A stretch of DNA of 64,000 nt from NCBI GenBank assembly GCA_045564915.1, contig JBJLGL010000001.1, forward strand, positions 558,001 through 622,000, in the 5' to 3' direction. Made by a program: the position numbers and the translations under genes. The notes beneath the pieces are model-generated. The model searched no databases. It saw only the letters and a list, made by a program, of their open reading frames with translations, and was not told where the DNA came from. The stretch's first letter is position 1, and each line of letters starts with the position of its first letter. This DNA is from JAQWRV01 sp045564915 (GTDB lineage Bacteria; Pseudomonadota; Alphaproteobacteria; Rhodospirillales; Rhodospirillaceae). Shown one piece after another: positions 28,446 to 36,942 of the stretch.

Positions 28446-28514
28446 GAAAGCTCCCTAGTTATTGTGCGAGGCCAACTGGTCATAGCTTAGATTAGGATCT
28501 GGCCTGTGAATTAT

Positions 28515-28526
28515 TGCTACACAGCA
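28515..28526. promoter_or_regulatory. Inverted repeat TGCT-N4-AGCA upstream of phaA, candidate operator
   Basis: The sequence TGCTACACAGCA lies 70-81 bp upstream of the phaA start. Its TGC...GCA core recalls the CTGC-N3/4-GCAG sites described for PhaR-type regulators, but the outer bases differ, so it is only a candidate PhaR site. Confidence 0.3.
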
Positions 28527-28682
28527 TTGTTAATCCACTATGCCAAAGTATGAAAGCCAGGTAATCAACACGGCTACCTATAATTATGGCAAGATAGACT
28601 ATAGGCAAAGTCCAGATTTCTTCGTGCGGTATAGAAATATCCGGATCCAACCTGCCTAAAAAATTAACCCCTATCCTGAGGC

Positions 28683-28699
28683 ATCGGATTTCATCCGAT
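28683..28699. promoter_or_regulatory. Perfect 7-bp inverted repeat ATCGGAT-TTC-ATCCGAT, candidate operator
   Basis: Near the middle of the phaA-phaR gap, immediately before GGATATAATG, which contains a TATAAT hexamer at 28704-28709. No matching -35 hexamer is seen at the right distance. A protein-binding dyad is possible; no regulator can be named. Confidence 0.35.
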
Positions 28700-28967
28700 T
28701 GGATATAATGCGGATTAATTCTATATAGCAAGCGTTAGGGCTAATTGGCTGGCCGTGACCGTGACTTTGATTACTGAAATACCTGGTATGATTGGTTCAT
28801 CTACAGGATCGAAGTTTGTATTTGTATAATCAAGAACATGCTCACACACGTCAGACAGATTAAGTGCACCACAAAACTGTGTAGGTCGGCATGCCTAAGA
28901 AATAACCAAAGCCCGAAACCTCTGACAAAATTCTTTTTATAGATTTCCCGTTTGCACAAGGCACACT

Positions 28968-28996
28968 TTGACTCATTCTATCGTGCAGAGCACAAT
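28968..28996 (+). promoter_or_regulatory. Candidate phaR promoter with overlapping GTGC-AGA-GCAC dyad
   Basis: TTGACT (28968-28973) and CACAAT (28991-28996) are 17 bases apart. The perfect dyad GTGCAGAGCAC (28983-28993) overlaps the -10 side of this element, about 70 bp before the phaR start. The TGC-N3-GCA core matches the described PhaR recognition pattern, so autorepression of phaR is the natural reading. Prediction by eye. Confidence 0.42.
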
Positions 28997-29062
28997 AGAA
29001 TTCTGGGAAATGCTGAACATGCGGCTCCGTATCGGAGCTGGCCGCTAGGAAGGGCCTAAACT

Positions 29063-29677
29063 ATGGCCGATAGATCCGCTGATGCAAAAGTTATCACTAT
29101 CAAGAAATATGCTAACCGACGTTTGTATAATACAAAAACATCGAGCTATGTAACACTAGATCACTTAGCAGAGATGATTAAGAAAAACGGAAATTTTGTC
29201 GTTATAGATGCCAAAACAGGCGAAGACTTAACATGCCCTGTGTTGACCCAAATTATTGTAGAACAGGAAGGCAAAGGACAAAACTTACTGCCAAACAACT
29301 TCCTCCGCCAGATCATTAGATTTTATGGCGACTCTTTAGGGGAAGTGCTGCCAAGATACCTTGAGCAAAGTATGGAAGTTTTTTCTCAAAATGAATGCCT
29401 CATGAGGGAAACAATGCAGGCAGCACTCAAAGAATTTCCGCAAATAGAACAGCTTGAAGACTTTGTGCAAAAGAATTTCTCAGCATTTGAAAAATCAATG
29501 AAGCTGGCGGGCCCATTTTCTGGTCAGACCACGAAACAACAAGAGAGAAGGCAGGATGAAAAGACAGCTACCAGCCAGGGTTCACAAACCACCGGTAGTA
29601 ATGTTGACAGTCTTAAAGCTCAGCTCGATGCCATGCAGTTTCAATTGGAGAGCCTGCTAAGAAATAAAGGTATTTAG
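29063..29677 (+). CDS. phaR: Polyhydroxyalkanoate synthesis repressor PhaR
   Basis: 204 aa. Transcriptional repressor and PHA-granule binder. N-terminal PHB_acc_N DNA-binding domain with IKKYANRRLYNTKTSSYVTL, then the PHB_acc region (NNFLRQIIRFYGDSLG; YLEQSMEVF), and a Gln/Ser-rich C-terminal tail ending in a short helix. Divergent from phaA, as expected for the PHA regulon; phaC, phaB and phasin genes are not in this window. GGAAGGG upstream serves as ribosome-binding site. Confidence 0.95.
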   Translation: MADRSADAKVITIKKYANRRLYNTKTSSYVTLDHLAEMIKKNGNFVVIDAKTGEDLTCPVLTQIIVEQEGKGQNLLPNNFLRQIIRFYGDSLGEVLPRYLEQSMEVFSQNECLMRETMQAALKEFPQIEQLEDFVQKNFSAFEKSMKLAGPFSGQTTKQQERRQDEKTATSQGSQTTGSNVDSLKAQLDAMQFQLESLLRNKGI

Positions 29678-29802
29678 GCTAGGTTTTTGTTACATGTATT
29701 AGATTGAAATTTTATACCTACATGTCAGAAGTGAGCTGTCAGCGATTGTAGAAGAATTATTTTAGGGTAGTTGCTAAGACAACTTAGTACTGAAAATCAG
29801 AA

Positions 29803-30939
29803 TCAAAATGCCTCCCACTCATCTCTGACATTTATGTCGTATTCCTTATGGAAAAGCTGTGCTTTTAAGATAGCTGCCCTCTCTGGCGAAAGTTGAGAAA
29901 GCGCCCATATCGCCATAGCACGAACTAGCGGTGATTCATCTTGACAGAGGGAATCAATATTATCTGCCAATTTTGCATTCCCACTATTACCGATAGCAAT
30001 CAAGACATTACGAATGAACCTATCCCTACCAATTCGTTTGATCGGGGAACCCTTGAACATTTCGCGGAACTGAGCATTGGAAAGACGAACTAGATCAGCT
30101 AATTTTGGAGCTTCTGGTTCTAAGCGCGCCTGTAAAGTGCTTTCATGGGCCACCACAGAAAATTTGTTCCATGGGCAGACTGCCAAGCAATCATCACAGC
30201 CATAAATTCGGTTCCCCATCATTGGACGCAGAGATTGGTCTATATGCCCTTTGTGCTCAATCGTAAGATATGAAATACATCGCCTAGCATCAATTCTATA
30301 TGCATCCAGGAATGCATTCGTAGGGCATACGTCCAAACATTGGCGGCAGGTCCCACAGTGGTCAGTTTCTGGTTCATCAATTTCCAGGACTGCTGTAGTA
30401 AAAATCTCACCCAGAAACAACCAAGACCCGAAAGTCCGGGATACCAGATTGGTATGCTTACCCTGCCAGCCGAGTCCAGAGGCGGCGGCAAGCGGCTTCT
30501 CAAGCACCGGGGCAGTATCGACAAATACTTTGACTTCGTTTCGGGTAGTTTCAACAAACCAACGGGCCAGTGCCTTCAGGCGCTTCTTGAAAAAATCGTG
30601 ATAGTCTCTACCTCTGGCATAAACGCTGATGGCACCACAGTCTCTCTGTTCAAGCAAATAGCGAGGATCAAAAGCTGGCCCATAATTGACTGCCAAAGTA
30701 ATTACAGTCCTAGCCTCAGGCCACAACTCTTGGGGAGATCGGCGCCGTGCCGCTGTATCAGCCAGCCAGGCCATATCTCCGTAATATTTACCCCTAATAA
30801 AATCATCAAAATTTGATGAGGTGCTGGATGGCAGAACCGCTGCGGTTACTCGCACATCATCAAAACCAATACGAAAAGCCTCTTGGAGCAGAGCTTCCTT
30901 GAGATCTGCGCTAGCTTTAGATGGGCTCGATGTCACCAC
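29803..30939 (-). CDS. queG: Epoxyqueuosine reductase
   Basis: About 378 aa from a GTG at 30939; the frame extends to a TTG at 30978, and all plausible starts lie inside the end of tgt. B12- and Fe-S-dependent enzyme that reduces epoxyqueuosine to queuosine in tRNA. Two 4Fe-4S motifs are clear, CGTCRQCLDVCP and CDDCLAVCPWNKF, as are AVNYGPAFDPRY and the region around VDTAPVLEKPLAAASGLGWQ. A C-terminal HEAT-like segment (MAIWALSQLSPE) follows. It completes the queA-tgt-queG operon, overlapping tgt by about 23 bases. Confidence 0.94.
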   Translation of the reverse strand: MVTSSPSKASADLKEALLQEAFRIGFDDVRVTAAVLPSSTSSNFDDFIRGKYYGDMAWLADTAARRRSPQELWPEARTVITLAVNYGPAFDPRYLLEQRDCGAISVYARGRDYHDFFKKRLKALARWFVETTRNEVKVFVDTAPVLEKPLAAASGLGWQGKHTNLVSRTFGSWLFLGEIFTTAVLEIDEPETDHCGTCRQCLDVCPTNAFLDAYRIDARRCISYLTIEHKGHIDQSLRPMMGNRIYGCDDCLAVCPWNKFSVVAHESTLQARLEPEAPKLADLVRLSNAQFREMFKGSPIKRIGRDRFIRNVLIAIGNSGNAKLADNIDSLCQDESPLVRAMAIWALSQLSPERAAILKAQLFHKEYDINVRDEWEAF

Positions 30940-32050
30940 GAGACCAATCACCAAGGAAGGATTTAGCGTAGGCCTCAAGAGTTCCTACACATATGGCTTC
31001 CCGTATTTGAGCCATCATATGCTGATAGAAAGCTACATTGTGCCAGGATAAGAGCATCATACCGAGAATCTCTTCAGACTTAATCAAGTGATGAAGATAG
31101 GCGCGGCTATACTCCTGACTTGCGGGGCAATTTACACTGTCATCTAAAGGACGGGGATCATCAGCGTGCCTGGCATTCCGCATATTTACTGTACCAAAAC
31201 GCGTAAAGGCCTGGGCCGTACGTCCTGATCTCGTTGGCAAGACACAATCAAACATGTCGATGCCCCTTTGCACTGCCCCTATGATATCAGTAGGCTTGCC
31301 AACGCCCATAAGATAACGCGGCTTGTTCTGAGGGAGATGGGATACGGTTGCAGCTGCTATGTCGAACAGTATGTCCTGACCTTCTCCAACGGCTAGCCCT
31401 CCGACTGCATAGCCTTCAAAACCAATATCAATAAGCGCTTTAGCTGATGCTTCTCTGAGTTGAGGATAAATACCCCCTTGCACAATACCAAAAGCCGCGT
31501 AACCCGGGCGCCTTTCAAAGGCATTGCGAGACCTTTTTGCCCAACGCATCGACAATTTCATACTTTCTTCTGCCTGCTTCTCGGTCGCCGGGAAAGGCGT
31601 GCATTCATCAAGAACCATGCTTATTGTCGAGCCCAGCTGATTCTGAATCAGCATGACTTTTTCAGGTGACAAATGATGCCGGCTGCCATCAATGTGCGAT
31701 TGAAAGTTCACTCCCTCTTCCGAAAGGGTGCGGAGCTTTGACAGGGACATAACCTGAAAACCACCGGAGTCTGTCAAAACTGGGCCAGGCCACTTGATAA
31801 ACTGTCGAAGACCCCCTTGCGCGGCTATACGCTCAGCACCCGGCCGCAGCATGAGATGATAGGTATTGCCAAGAACAATTTGAGTACCTGTAGATATAAC
31901 CGAGTCCATGGTCATAGCCTTTACAGTACCTGCTGTCCCTACGGGCATAAATGTAGGTGTGTCAATAATCCCGTGCCCCGTTAGTAAGCAGCCAGCACGT
32001 GCTGCACCATCTGTTGCATTTATGGTAAAGCTGAAAACTTTTTTCTTCAC
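30917..32050 (-). CDS. tgt: Queuine/preQ1 tRNA-guanine transglycosylase, with altered zinc site
   Basis: 377 aa from the GTG at 32050, whose GTGA overlaps the queA stop; a GTG at 32077 is less likely. Exchanges G34 for preQ1 in GUN tRNAs. The catalytic Asp sits in DSGGFQVMSL and the nucleophile Asp in GIDMFDCVLPTRSGR. The zinc site is unusual: where bacterial enzymes have CxCxxC before YSRAYLHH, this protein reads VNCPASQE, so only the middle Cys remains, at codon 31127-31129; the other two positions are Val (31133-31135) and Ser (31118-31120). The ligand His in LLSWHN is kept. Confidence 0.93.
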   Translation of the reverse strand: MKKKVFSFTINATDGAARAGCLLTGHGIIDTPTFMPVGTAGTVKAMTMDSVISTGTQIVLGNTYHLMLRPGAERIAAQGGLRQFIKWPGPVLTDSGGFQVMSLSKLRTLSEEGVNFQSHIDGSRHHLSPEKVMLIQNQLGSTISMVLDECTPFPATEKQAEESMKLSMRWAKRSRNAFERRPGYAAFGIVQGGIYPQLREASAKALIDIGFEGYAVGGLAVGEGQDILFDIAAATVSHLPQNKPRYLMGVGKPTDIIGAVQRGIDMFDCVLPTRSGRTAQAFTRFGTVNMRNARHADDPRPLDDSVNCPASQEYSRAYLHHLIKSEEILGMMLLSWHNVAFYQHMMAQIREAICVGTLEAYAKSFLGDWSRGDIEPI

Positions 32051-33081
32051 AGGCTTGAATCTGGCTCTAGCAAACACGCGTCACCGTAAGAATAAAACCG
32101 GTATTTATGTTCAATAGCATGCGCGTAAGCTGCCTGCATGCGGGATTGCCCAGAAAACGCAGAAACCAACATAAAAAGTGTTGACCGCGGAAGATGAAAG
32201 TTAGTCATCAAGACATCTACGGCCTTAAAACTGTATCCCGGAACAATAAACAAGTTCGTTTCTGCAGAAAATGGCTTGATTACGCCTGAATCGTCTACGG
32301 CCGACTCCAAAAGTCTTAAACTAGTAGTTCCAACAGCTATGCAACGACGTCCCTCCCCACGGGCTATTGTCAGAGTATTTGCAACCTCTTGGCTAATCTC
32401 ACCCCATTCAAAATGCATATTGTGGTCTTCTGTATTCTCCGTTCTAACAGGCTGGAAAGTACCGAGCCCTATATGAAGTGTGATAAAAGCGCTTTCCACT
32501 CCTCGCTCTTCTAGCGCGCTTAGTAGACTAGTTGTAAAATGAAGGCCCGCCGTGGGTGCGGCTACGGCCCCATCGCGCTCCGCGTATATTGTCTGGTAGT
32601 TTTCTCGATCGGCGGCTTCATCAGAACGGTTGATATACGGTGGAAGAGGAATGTGGCCATAGCGTTTTAGCGCATCCGAAAAATCAGAGCCGGTACAATT
32701 AAACATCAGGCGCACTGATCCATCTCTTACGTGGCCAAGAACCTCCGCATTCAGATCCTCAGAGAAGCGAATATGATCACCAATCTTTAAGCGTTTTGAC
32801 GGGCGCGCAAGTGCTTGCCAAGTTCCTGGGCTCTCTTCTCGATGCAGCATACATTCAACCTCAACACTACCGCGCGAACCGAATAAGCGTGCGGGAATAA
32901 CCCGTGTATTATTGAATACAAGAACGTCTCCTGGTTGCAATAGAGAAGGTAGATCTTGTACAGAACGGTCCTGCAGAGCACCCCCGTGCACGTAAAGCAA
33001 TCGCGCTGAGTCCCGGGGCACAGTTGGGCGATCGGCTATAAGGTTAGTAGGGAGGGAAAAGTCAAACTGATCGACACGCAT
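32047..33081 (-). CDS. queA: S-adenosylmethionine:tRNA ribosyltransferase-isomerase
   Basis: 344 aa, full length. Transfers and isomerises the ribosyl moiety of SAM onto preQ1 in tRNA to give epoxyqueuosine. Signature segments: FDFSLPTNLIADRP, FNNTRVIPARLFG, GAVAAPTAGLHFT, HIGLGTFQPVR, GTTSLRLLES and TNFHLPRSTLFMLVSAF. First gene of the queuosine operon and coupled to tgt by a four-base overlap. Confidence 0.96.
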   Translation of the reverse strand: MRVDQFDFSLPTNLIADRPTVPRDSARLLYVHGGALQDRSVQDLPSLLQPGDVLVFNNTRVIPARLFGSRGSVEVECMLHREESPGTWQALARPSKRLKIGDHIRFSEDLNAEVLGHVRDGSVRLMFNCTGSDFSDALKRYGHIPLPPYINRSDEAADRENYQTIYAERDGAVAAPTAGLHFTTSLLSALEERGVESAFITLHIGLGTFQPVRTENTEDHNMHFEWGEISQEVANTLTIARGEGRRCIAVGTTSLRLLESAVDDSGVIKPFSAETNLFIVPGYSFKAVDVLMTNFHLPRSTLFMLVSAFSGQSRMQAAYAHAIEHKYRFYSYGDACLLEPDSSL

Positions 33082-33094
33082 AAAGAATCCGAAA

Positions 33095-33124
33095 ATTAAA
33101 TGTGTTGATTACAAACCGCCTCAA
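33095..33124 (-). promoter_or_regulatory. Candidate promoter for queA-tgt-queG
   Basis: On the minus strand, TTGAGG (33119-33124) and TTTAAT (33095-33100) are 18 bases apart, ending 13 bp before the queA ATG. It is a reasonable sigma-70-type match in the 97-bp gap after the subtilase gene, read by eye. Confidence 0.35.
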
Positions 33125-33178
33125 TTCGGGACATAGGGAAGGATGTATTTTGTCCACACTAAAGATGAGCTAGGTTGG

Positions 33179-35296
33179 CTACTCAAGAGTACAGTTCGTT
33201 GACATGTCCGTTAATACTTGAGCTTCAATGTTTCTGACAACATGCTGTAATTGCCCTTTAAAACCATCGTGAAGTTCGACATTGAAATGTGTAGGCAGTG
33301 TTGAATCGTCGTTAGACGTTGTGTCAGAAGATTCAAGATCATTGTTGAGCTGGTCAAGCAAGTCGATCATTGATATCTCTAAAGCTGCACCGGCTTCCAA
33401 TTGATTGCTAGTCCACTTCCCTATTAACTGCCCGGAAGCCGCATTAAATATATCAAGAAAAGCGCGATTTAATTCTGTGCCATCGTTATAAAGACGGACT
33501 AGTGATGGATATTTCTGAATAGCCGGACCGTGCACATTAAAAAGTGCCCTTTTCCCGTCTTCGGCACCGTCAGCACAACTTGTCATATTAGAAATTACAC
33601 CAGCAATCTCCTGCCAGAGCACATGCTGCATTGAACCTTTAAAATCAGATTCTACAGAGAGGTTGTAATAAGTACGCTGATTGGTAGCTATTACCTGCTC
33701 GGCAGATGCTTCCCTTTCGAGCTGAGAAATGCTGAATTGTACTGAGGCATGAGCCGGAATCACTGGACTAACCCATCGACCCAGCTTCTCCCCGGTTTCT
33801 GCATCACGTATGGATACTCTGACACTACCTTGCTTGCTGGAACTGTTGTGGAATCTCACGAAAGACTGTCCTGGTTCAGGAGTGGTAGAGCCAAGTACGT
33901 TACTAAAAACACTTACATTGAAACCCTGAAGTTCGAGAATAGCTTTATAGACCTGTATTAGAGGTAAACTAAAATTCTGGCTACTGCGCATAACGGGCAC
34001 ACCGGACTCGGTTAGTGCACCAAGAATTTCATCTACTGTAGCATCTGGCAATGCTGACCGTATAACGGCAAATGCACCTGCAACATACGGTGTTGCTACA
34101 GATGTGCCACTGCGCTCAACAAACCCTCCGCCAGCTTGAGCTGCCTTAACGGCAACCCCAGGGGCCATGACGTCCATGAATGAAGCAAAATTAGAGAAAT
34201 CAGCGACAGAAGCTGAATTGGTAGTTGCGCCAACGGCAATTGCAGATGACACACAGGCAGGGGCATTGATTGAGCCGTTCAGCCCAGCATTGCCAGCTGC
34301 AGCAACAGTGGCAATACCTTTATTACGCAGCATATTAATAACAGCTGTTCTTACATCATCTTGATCACAGGGTCCGGCGTTCTCGCCGCCCCCGAGGCTA
34401 AGGTTCACGGCAACAATATTAAAGTCTTCAGCCTCCTCATTCACATAATTTAAGGCATCAAGGACTGCAAGAGAGTCTGTAAGTTCACATGGCGCAGGGT
34501 CGGGGAAACATTCTTCTTCACTATTAACCCTAGAAAACACATCGATAGGCATAAGCTGAGCGGCACGTGCGACACCAAAAGTGGAACCATCATTTCCAAC
34601 TGCGATAGATGCTACGTGAGTTCCATGGTCACAACGCCCAGAACTACTGACACAATTCGAAGCCGCTCCACTAGCAATTTGGGGGGTAACCATTCCGGGG
34701 CATTGGCTCCAGCTCTGCACACCAGATGTGGAGGTGTACGTGGCAGAAAAACAGGCATCGCCAACCATCTTATCTGCAAGCATTGGATGCCCTGCATCAA
34801 TACCACCGTCAATAACTGCGACTGTATATTCCGCCCCCTCGTAGCCAGAGTCCCAAGAGTCGCTGACATCTATTGAAATTGTGGATCGCATAAGCTGACT
34901 TTTTTCGGTAATCCGCGCCTTGCGCTCATGGCGAACAGGGTAAATGCCTTCAACTTCGGGAAGGGACATTATTGCCCCAAGGCGTTCAGGATCTAGCGTC
35001 ACACTTATAAACGGGAGGCTGGAGTAGGTTTCTTGTATAACTAGATCGTGTTCCGACAAAGCTGTTGCCATGCGGGCCTGCATAGCGCGGACGGCCCCAC
35101 GTTGCTCTGCAGTCGAACCCGCTTCCATCCAAGATCCTCCTTGAGCGGATTCCTTCATGCGTATGATTACACGCGCCTGGCCATGAACTTCTAGTTCCTC
35201 CATAATTTGCTCTAGCTGCGCCGCGACCGGCGGGGTGAAAAGCAAACAGAGAGCAGCAAAACCAACAGCTTGGTTGAACTTATGACAGATTTTCAT
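33179..35296 (-). CDS. Exported subtilisin-like serine protease (S8) with duplicated C-terminal domain
   Basis: 705 aa. Signal peptide about 1-26 (cleavage near PVAAQ), then an inhibitor-I9-like propeptide to about residue 130. The catalytic domain carries Asp163 (AVIDGGIDAGHP), His224 (CDHGTHVAS), oxyanion Asn336 (AAGNAG) and Ser399 (GTSVATPYVAG), so the triad is intact. Several cysteines suggest disulfides. After about residue 470 come two related modules, roughly 478-575 and 598-703. Each starts with an SxVRxxN strand and has an FKGxxQHV segment near its end, followed by a cysteine. The modules are not a family I recognise. Monocistronic. Confidence 0.9.
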   Translation of the reverse strand: MKICHKFNQAVGFAALCLLFTPPVAAQLEQIMEELEVHGQARVIIRMKESAQGGSWMEAGSTAEQRGAVRAMQARMATALSEHDLVIQETYSSLPFISVTLDPERLGAIMSLPEVEGIYPVRHERKARITEKSQLMRSTISIDVSDSWDSGYEGAEYTVAVIDGGIDAGHPMLADKMVGDACFSATYTSTSGVQSWSQCPGMVTPQIASGAASNCVSSSGRCDHGTHVASIAVGNDGSTFGVARAAQLMPIDVFSRVNSEEECFPDPAPCELTDSLAVLDALNYVNEEAEDFNIVAVNLSLGGGENAGPCDQDDVRTAVINMLRNKGIATVAAAGNAGLNGSINAPACVSSAIAVGATTNSASVADFSNFASFMDVMAPGVAVKAAQAGGGFVERSGTSVATPYVAGAFAVIRSALPDATVDEILGALTESGVPVMRSSQNFSLPLIQVYKAILELQGFNVSVFSNVLGSTTPEPGQSFVRFHNSSSKQGSVRVSIRDAETGEKLGRWVSPVIPAHASVQFSISQLEREASAEQVIATNQRTYYNLSVESDFKGSMQHVLWQEIAGVISNMTSCADGAEDGKRALFNVHGPAIQKYPSLVRLYNDGTELNRAFLDIFNAASGQLIGKWTSNQLEAGAALEISMIDLLDQLNNDLESSDTTSNDDSTLPTHFNVELHDGFKGQLQHVVRNIEAQVLTDMSTNCTLE

Positions 35297-35658
35297 GAAG
35301 TAGGCTGTCCCAAGTATAAAAACCTATCACACGGGTTGAGATTCCAAGGGTATTAATCAATCGCGTGAATAGTTGTTTAGCAACCAAGTGAATGTCAAAA
35401 CATATACCTTGCTAGGTGCAAGTTTGAATTCAATGAGGGGCCAGCCATTAGGCTGGTCTTCCTTGTGATGAGCGATAATATGTACCATATCGGATGTCCT
35501 TGTCCATAAATGCCTAAGTTTAGGCTATGGTTAGCCAATTAAACCAATGGCTTACCCTCCTTGACCTGACATTGGGCCGTATCATTTGGTGTGCATGGGC
35601 TAGGTGTGGTAGCCAGAAACGAAGGAATCGACGTGAATTTGGCGACGAAACGTAGAAT
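35297..35658. other. 362-bp intergenic region upstream of the polysaccharide locus
   Basis: Separates the divergent subtilase and flippase genes. It contains a small GC-rich hairpin at 35439-35458 and a nine-codon frame with a good ribosome-binding site at 35633-35662. No further gene or RNA was recognised. Confidence 0.6.
35439..35458 (+). terminator. Short GC-rich hairpin, possible terminator or RNA element
   Basis: GGCCAGCC and GGCTGGTC pair (one G-T) around an ATTA loop, followed by TTCCTT. It resembles a weak intrinsic terminator on the plus strand, but no plus-strand gene lies upstream, so it may belong to an unseen small RNA or leader. Confidence 0.3.
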
Positions 35659-35662
35659 TTGA
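35633..35662 (+). other. Nine-codon upstream reading frame coupled to the flippase start
   Basis: The GTG at 35633 has GAAGGA with optimal spacing. It is followed by eight sense codons and a TGA that overlaps the TTG start of the flippase gene (TTGA). The flippase TTG has no good ribosome-binding site of its own, so ribosomes ending here could restart on it. It may be a translational-coupling leader or an accident. Confidence 0.35.
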
Positions 35663-36942
35663 AATCCTTGATCCATCTCGTCCAACGACTTCTTGCTTTG
35701 CCATTATTAGGCGAGGCTGGATTATATTTGATCATGAACGGTGTCGCAGCACTGTTCCCGCTCATAGCCATTCCGGTTATCACGCGAACTGTTACACCTA
35801 CTGATTATGGGGTTTACGCCATTTTTCTAGTCGGTGTTAATATCTTGATGCCTCTCGTAGGGTTAGGTTTCGAAACCGCTGCAGGTCGGCGTTATGTTGA
35901 CCGAGGGGACACCAATTACGCAGCTTACATAACTACTGGTCTGGCTTTAACGGGCTGCTTGGCGGCATTTGTCTATGGCGCCTTATATTCTCTCGCTCCT
36001 CAACTAGCAGCTACAATACCCGTGCCAGGAAAATGGTTCTGGGCTTGGGTGGCTGTTGCCTGGGCACAAACGATTATTGGGTTGATCCTAGTTTTACATC
36101 AGATGGGTAAACGTCCGACCGTGTTTGGTAAGTGGTATATCGGTCGGGCCTTCTTTCTAAATGGGCTACTAGTCATTTTCGTACTTTCTGGATTGGCCGG
36201 ATGGGTAAACCTGATCACTGTTCTCGTCGTTGGGCATTGCAGCTTTGCTGTAGCAGGGATAATTTGGTTATGGCGAAAGCAACTGATCGTCCTAAGTTTA
36301 AGCTACCAACACCTTAAGCACATTGTTCGGTATGGCGCACCCTTGATACCGCACATGATCGGTGCTGCGCTAGTAACGGCAACAGACCGGGTTCTGCTCG
36401 TTAACTTGATTGATGAAGCGGCAGCAGGCATTTACACTATTGGCTATCAGGTCGGGCTAGCGATGTTTCTTATGTCACAGTCGGTGAATCGAGCCTGGAC
36501 GCCCTGGTTTTATGACAGAATGAAAGAAAATTCTAATCAATCTCGCGTGCGTGCCGTAACGGCTGGCTATTGGGTTGCTCTTATTTATATCATAGCTGGC
36601 ATGGGCTTTGCCACCGTGGGTTGGTTCGTATTGCCATTCATCTTTGGTGAAACGTATCTGGAGGCTATGCCTGTATTTATTTGGATCGTTGCTGCCTTTG
36701 TCGCACAAGGCTTGTGGTCATTGACAGCCTCATATCTTTATTACAGTGAGGAAACACTCTGGGTTTCTGTGTCCAGCGCTCTTGCTGCGATATTCAACAT
36801 TGGCTTGACCTATATACTCATTCAAACCAACGGCATGATCGGTGCAGCTCAGGGCACCTTTATCGCTTATATGCTTGGCTTCATCACAGTGACTATAGTA
36901 ACCGTCCGCAGGGCGCAACTACCGTGGCGACTGCGTAGCTGA
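35659..36942 (+). CDS. Polysaccharide flippase, Wzx-like (MOP/MATE fold)
   Basis: 427 aa from TTG at 35659; the first internal ATG (35755) would remove part of helix 1. About 12 hydrophobic helices with the MOP pattern: MNGVAALFPLIAIPVITRTVTPTDYGVYAIF at the start, FETAAGRRYVD in the first loop, and RYGAPLIPHMIGAALVTATDRVLL after helix 6. Such proteins flip undecaprenyl-linked glycans across the inner membrane. First gene of the surface-polysaccharide locus. It overlaps the convergent membrane-protein gene by 24 bp at the 3' end. Confidence 0.88.
   Translation: MKSLIHLVQRLLALPLLGEAGLYLIMNGVAALFPLIAIPVITRTVTPTDYGVYAIFLVGVNILMPLVGLGFETAAGRRYVDRGDTNYAAYITTGLALTGCLAAFVYGALYSLAPQLAATIPVPGKWFWAWVAVAWAQTIIGLILVLHQMGKRPTVFGKWYIGRAFFLNGLLVIFVLSGLAGWVNLITVLVVGHCSFAVAGIIWLWRKQLIVLSLSYQHLKHIVRYGAPLIPHMIGAALVTATDRVLLVNLIDEAAAGIYTIGYQVGLAMFLMSQSVNRAWTPWFYDRMKENSNQSRVRAVTAGYWVALIYIIAGMGFATVGWFVLPFIFGETYLEAMPVFIWIVAAFVAQGLWSLTASYLYYSEETLWVSVSSALAAIFNIGLTYILIQTNGMIGAAQGTFIAYMLGFITVTIVTVRRAQLPWRLRS

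Larger units (their letters stand above)
28446..29062. other. 617-bp divergent intergenic region between phaA and phaR
   Basis: No convincing gene. A 79-codon minus-strand frame (28492-28731) has no ribosome-binding site or recognisable sequence. The region holds three short perfect inverted repeats, at 28515-28526, 28683-28699 and 28983-28993, plus a promoter-like pair next to phaR. It is unusually long for this window and probably controls both phaA and phaR. Confidence 0.6.

Noticed and set aside
28700..28710. TATAAT hexamer as a promoter -10
   Set aside because: No acceptable -35 hexamer 16-18 bases upstream; may be chance in AT-rich DNA.
28492..28731. A 79-codon minus-strand frame in the phaA-phaR gap
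   Set aside because: No ribosome-binding site, no recognisable motif, overlaps a strong dyad; not supported as a gene.
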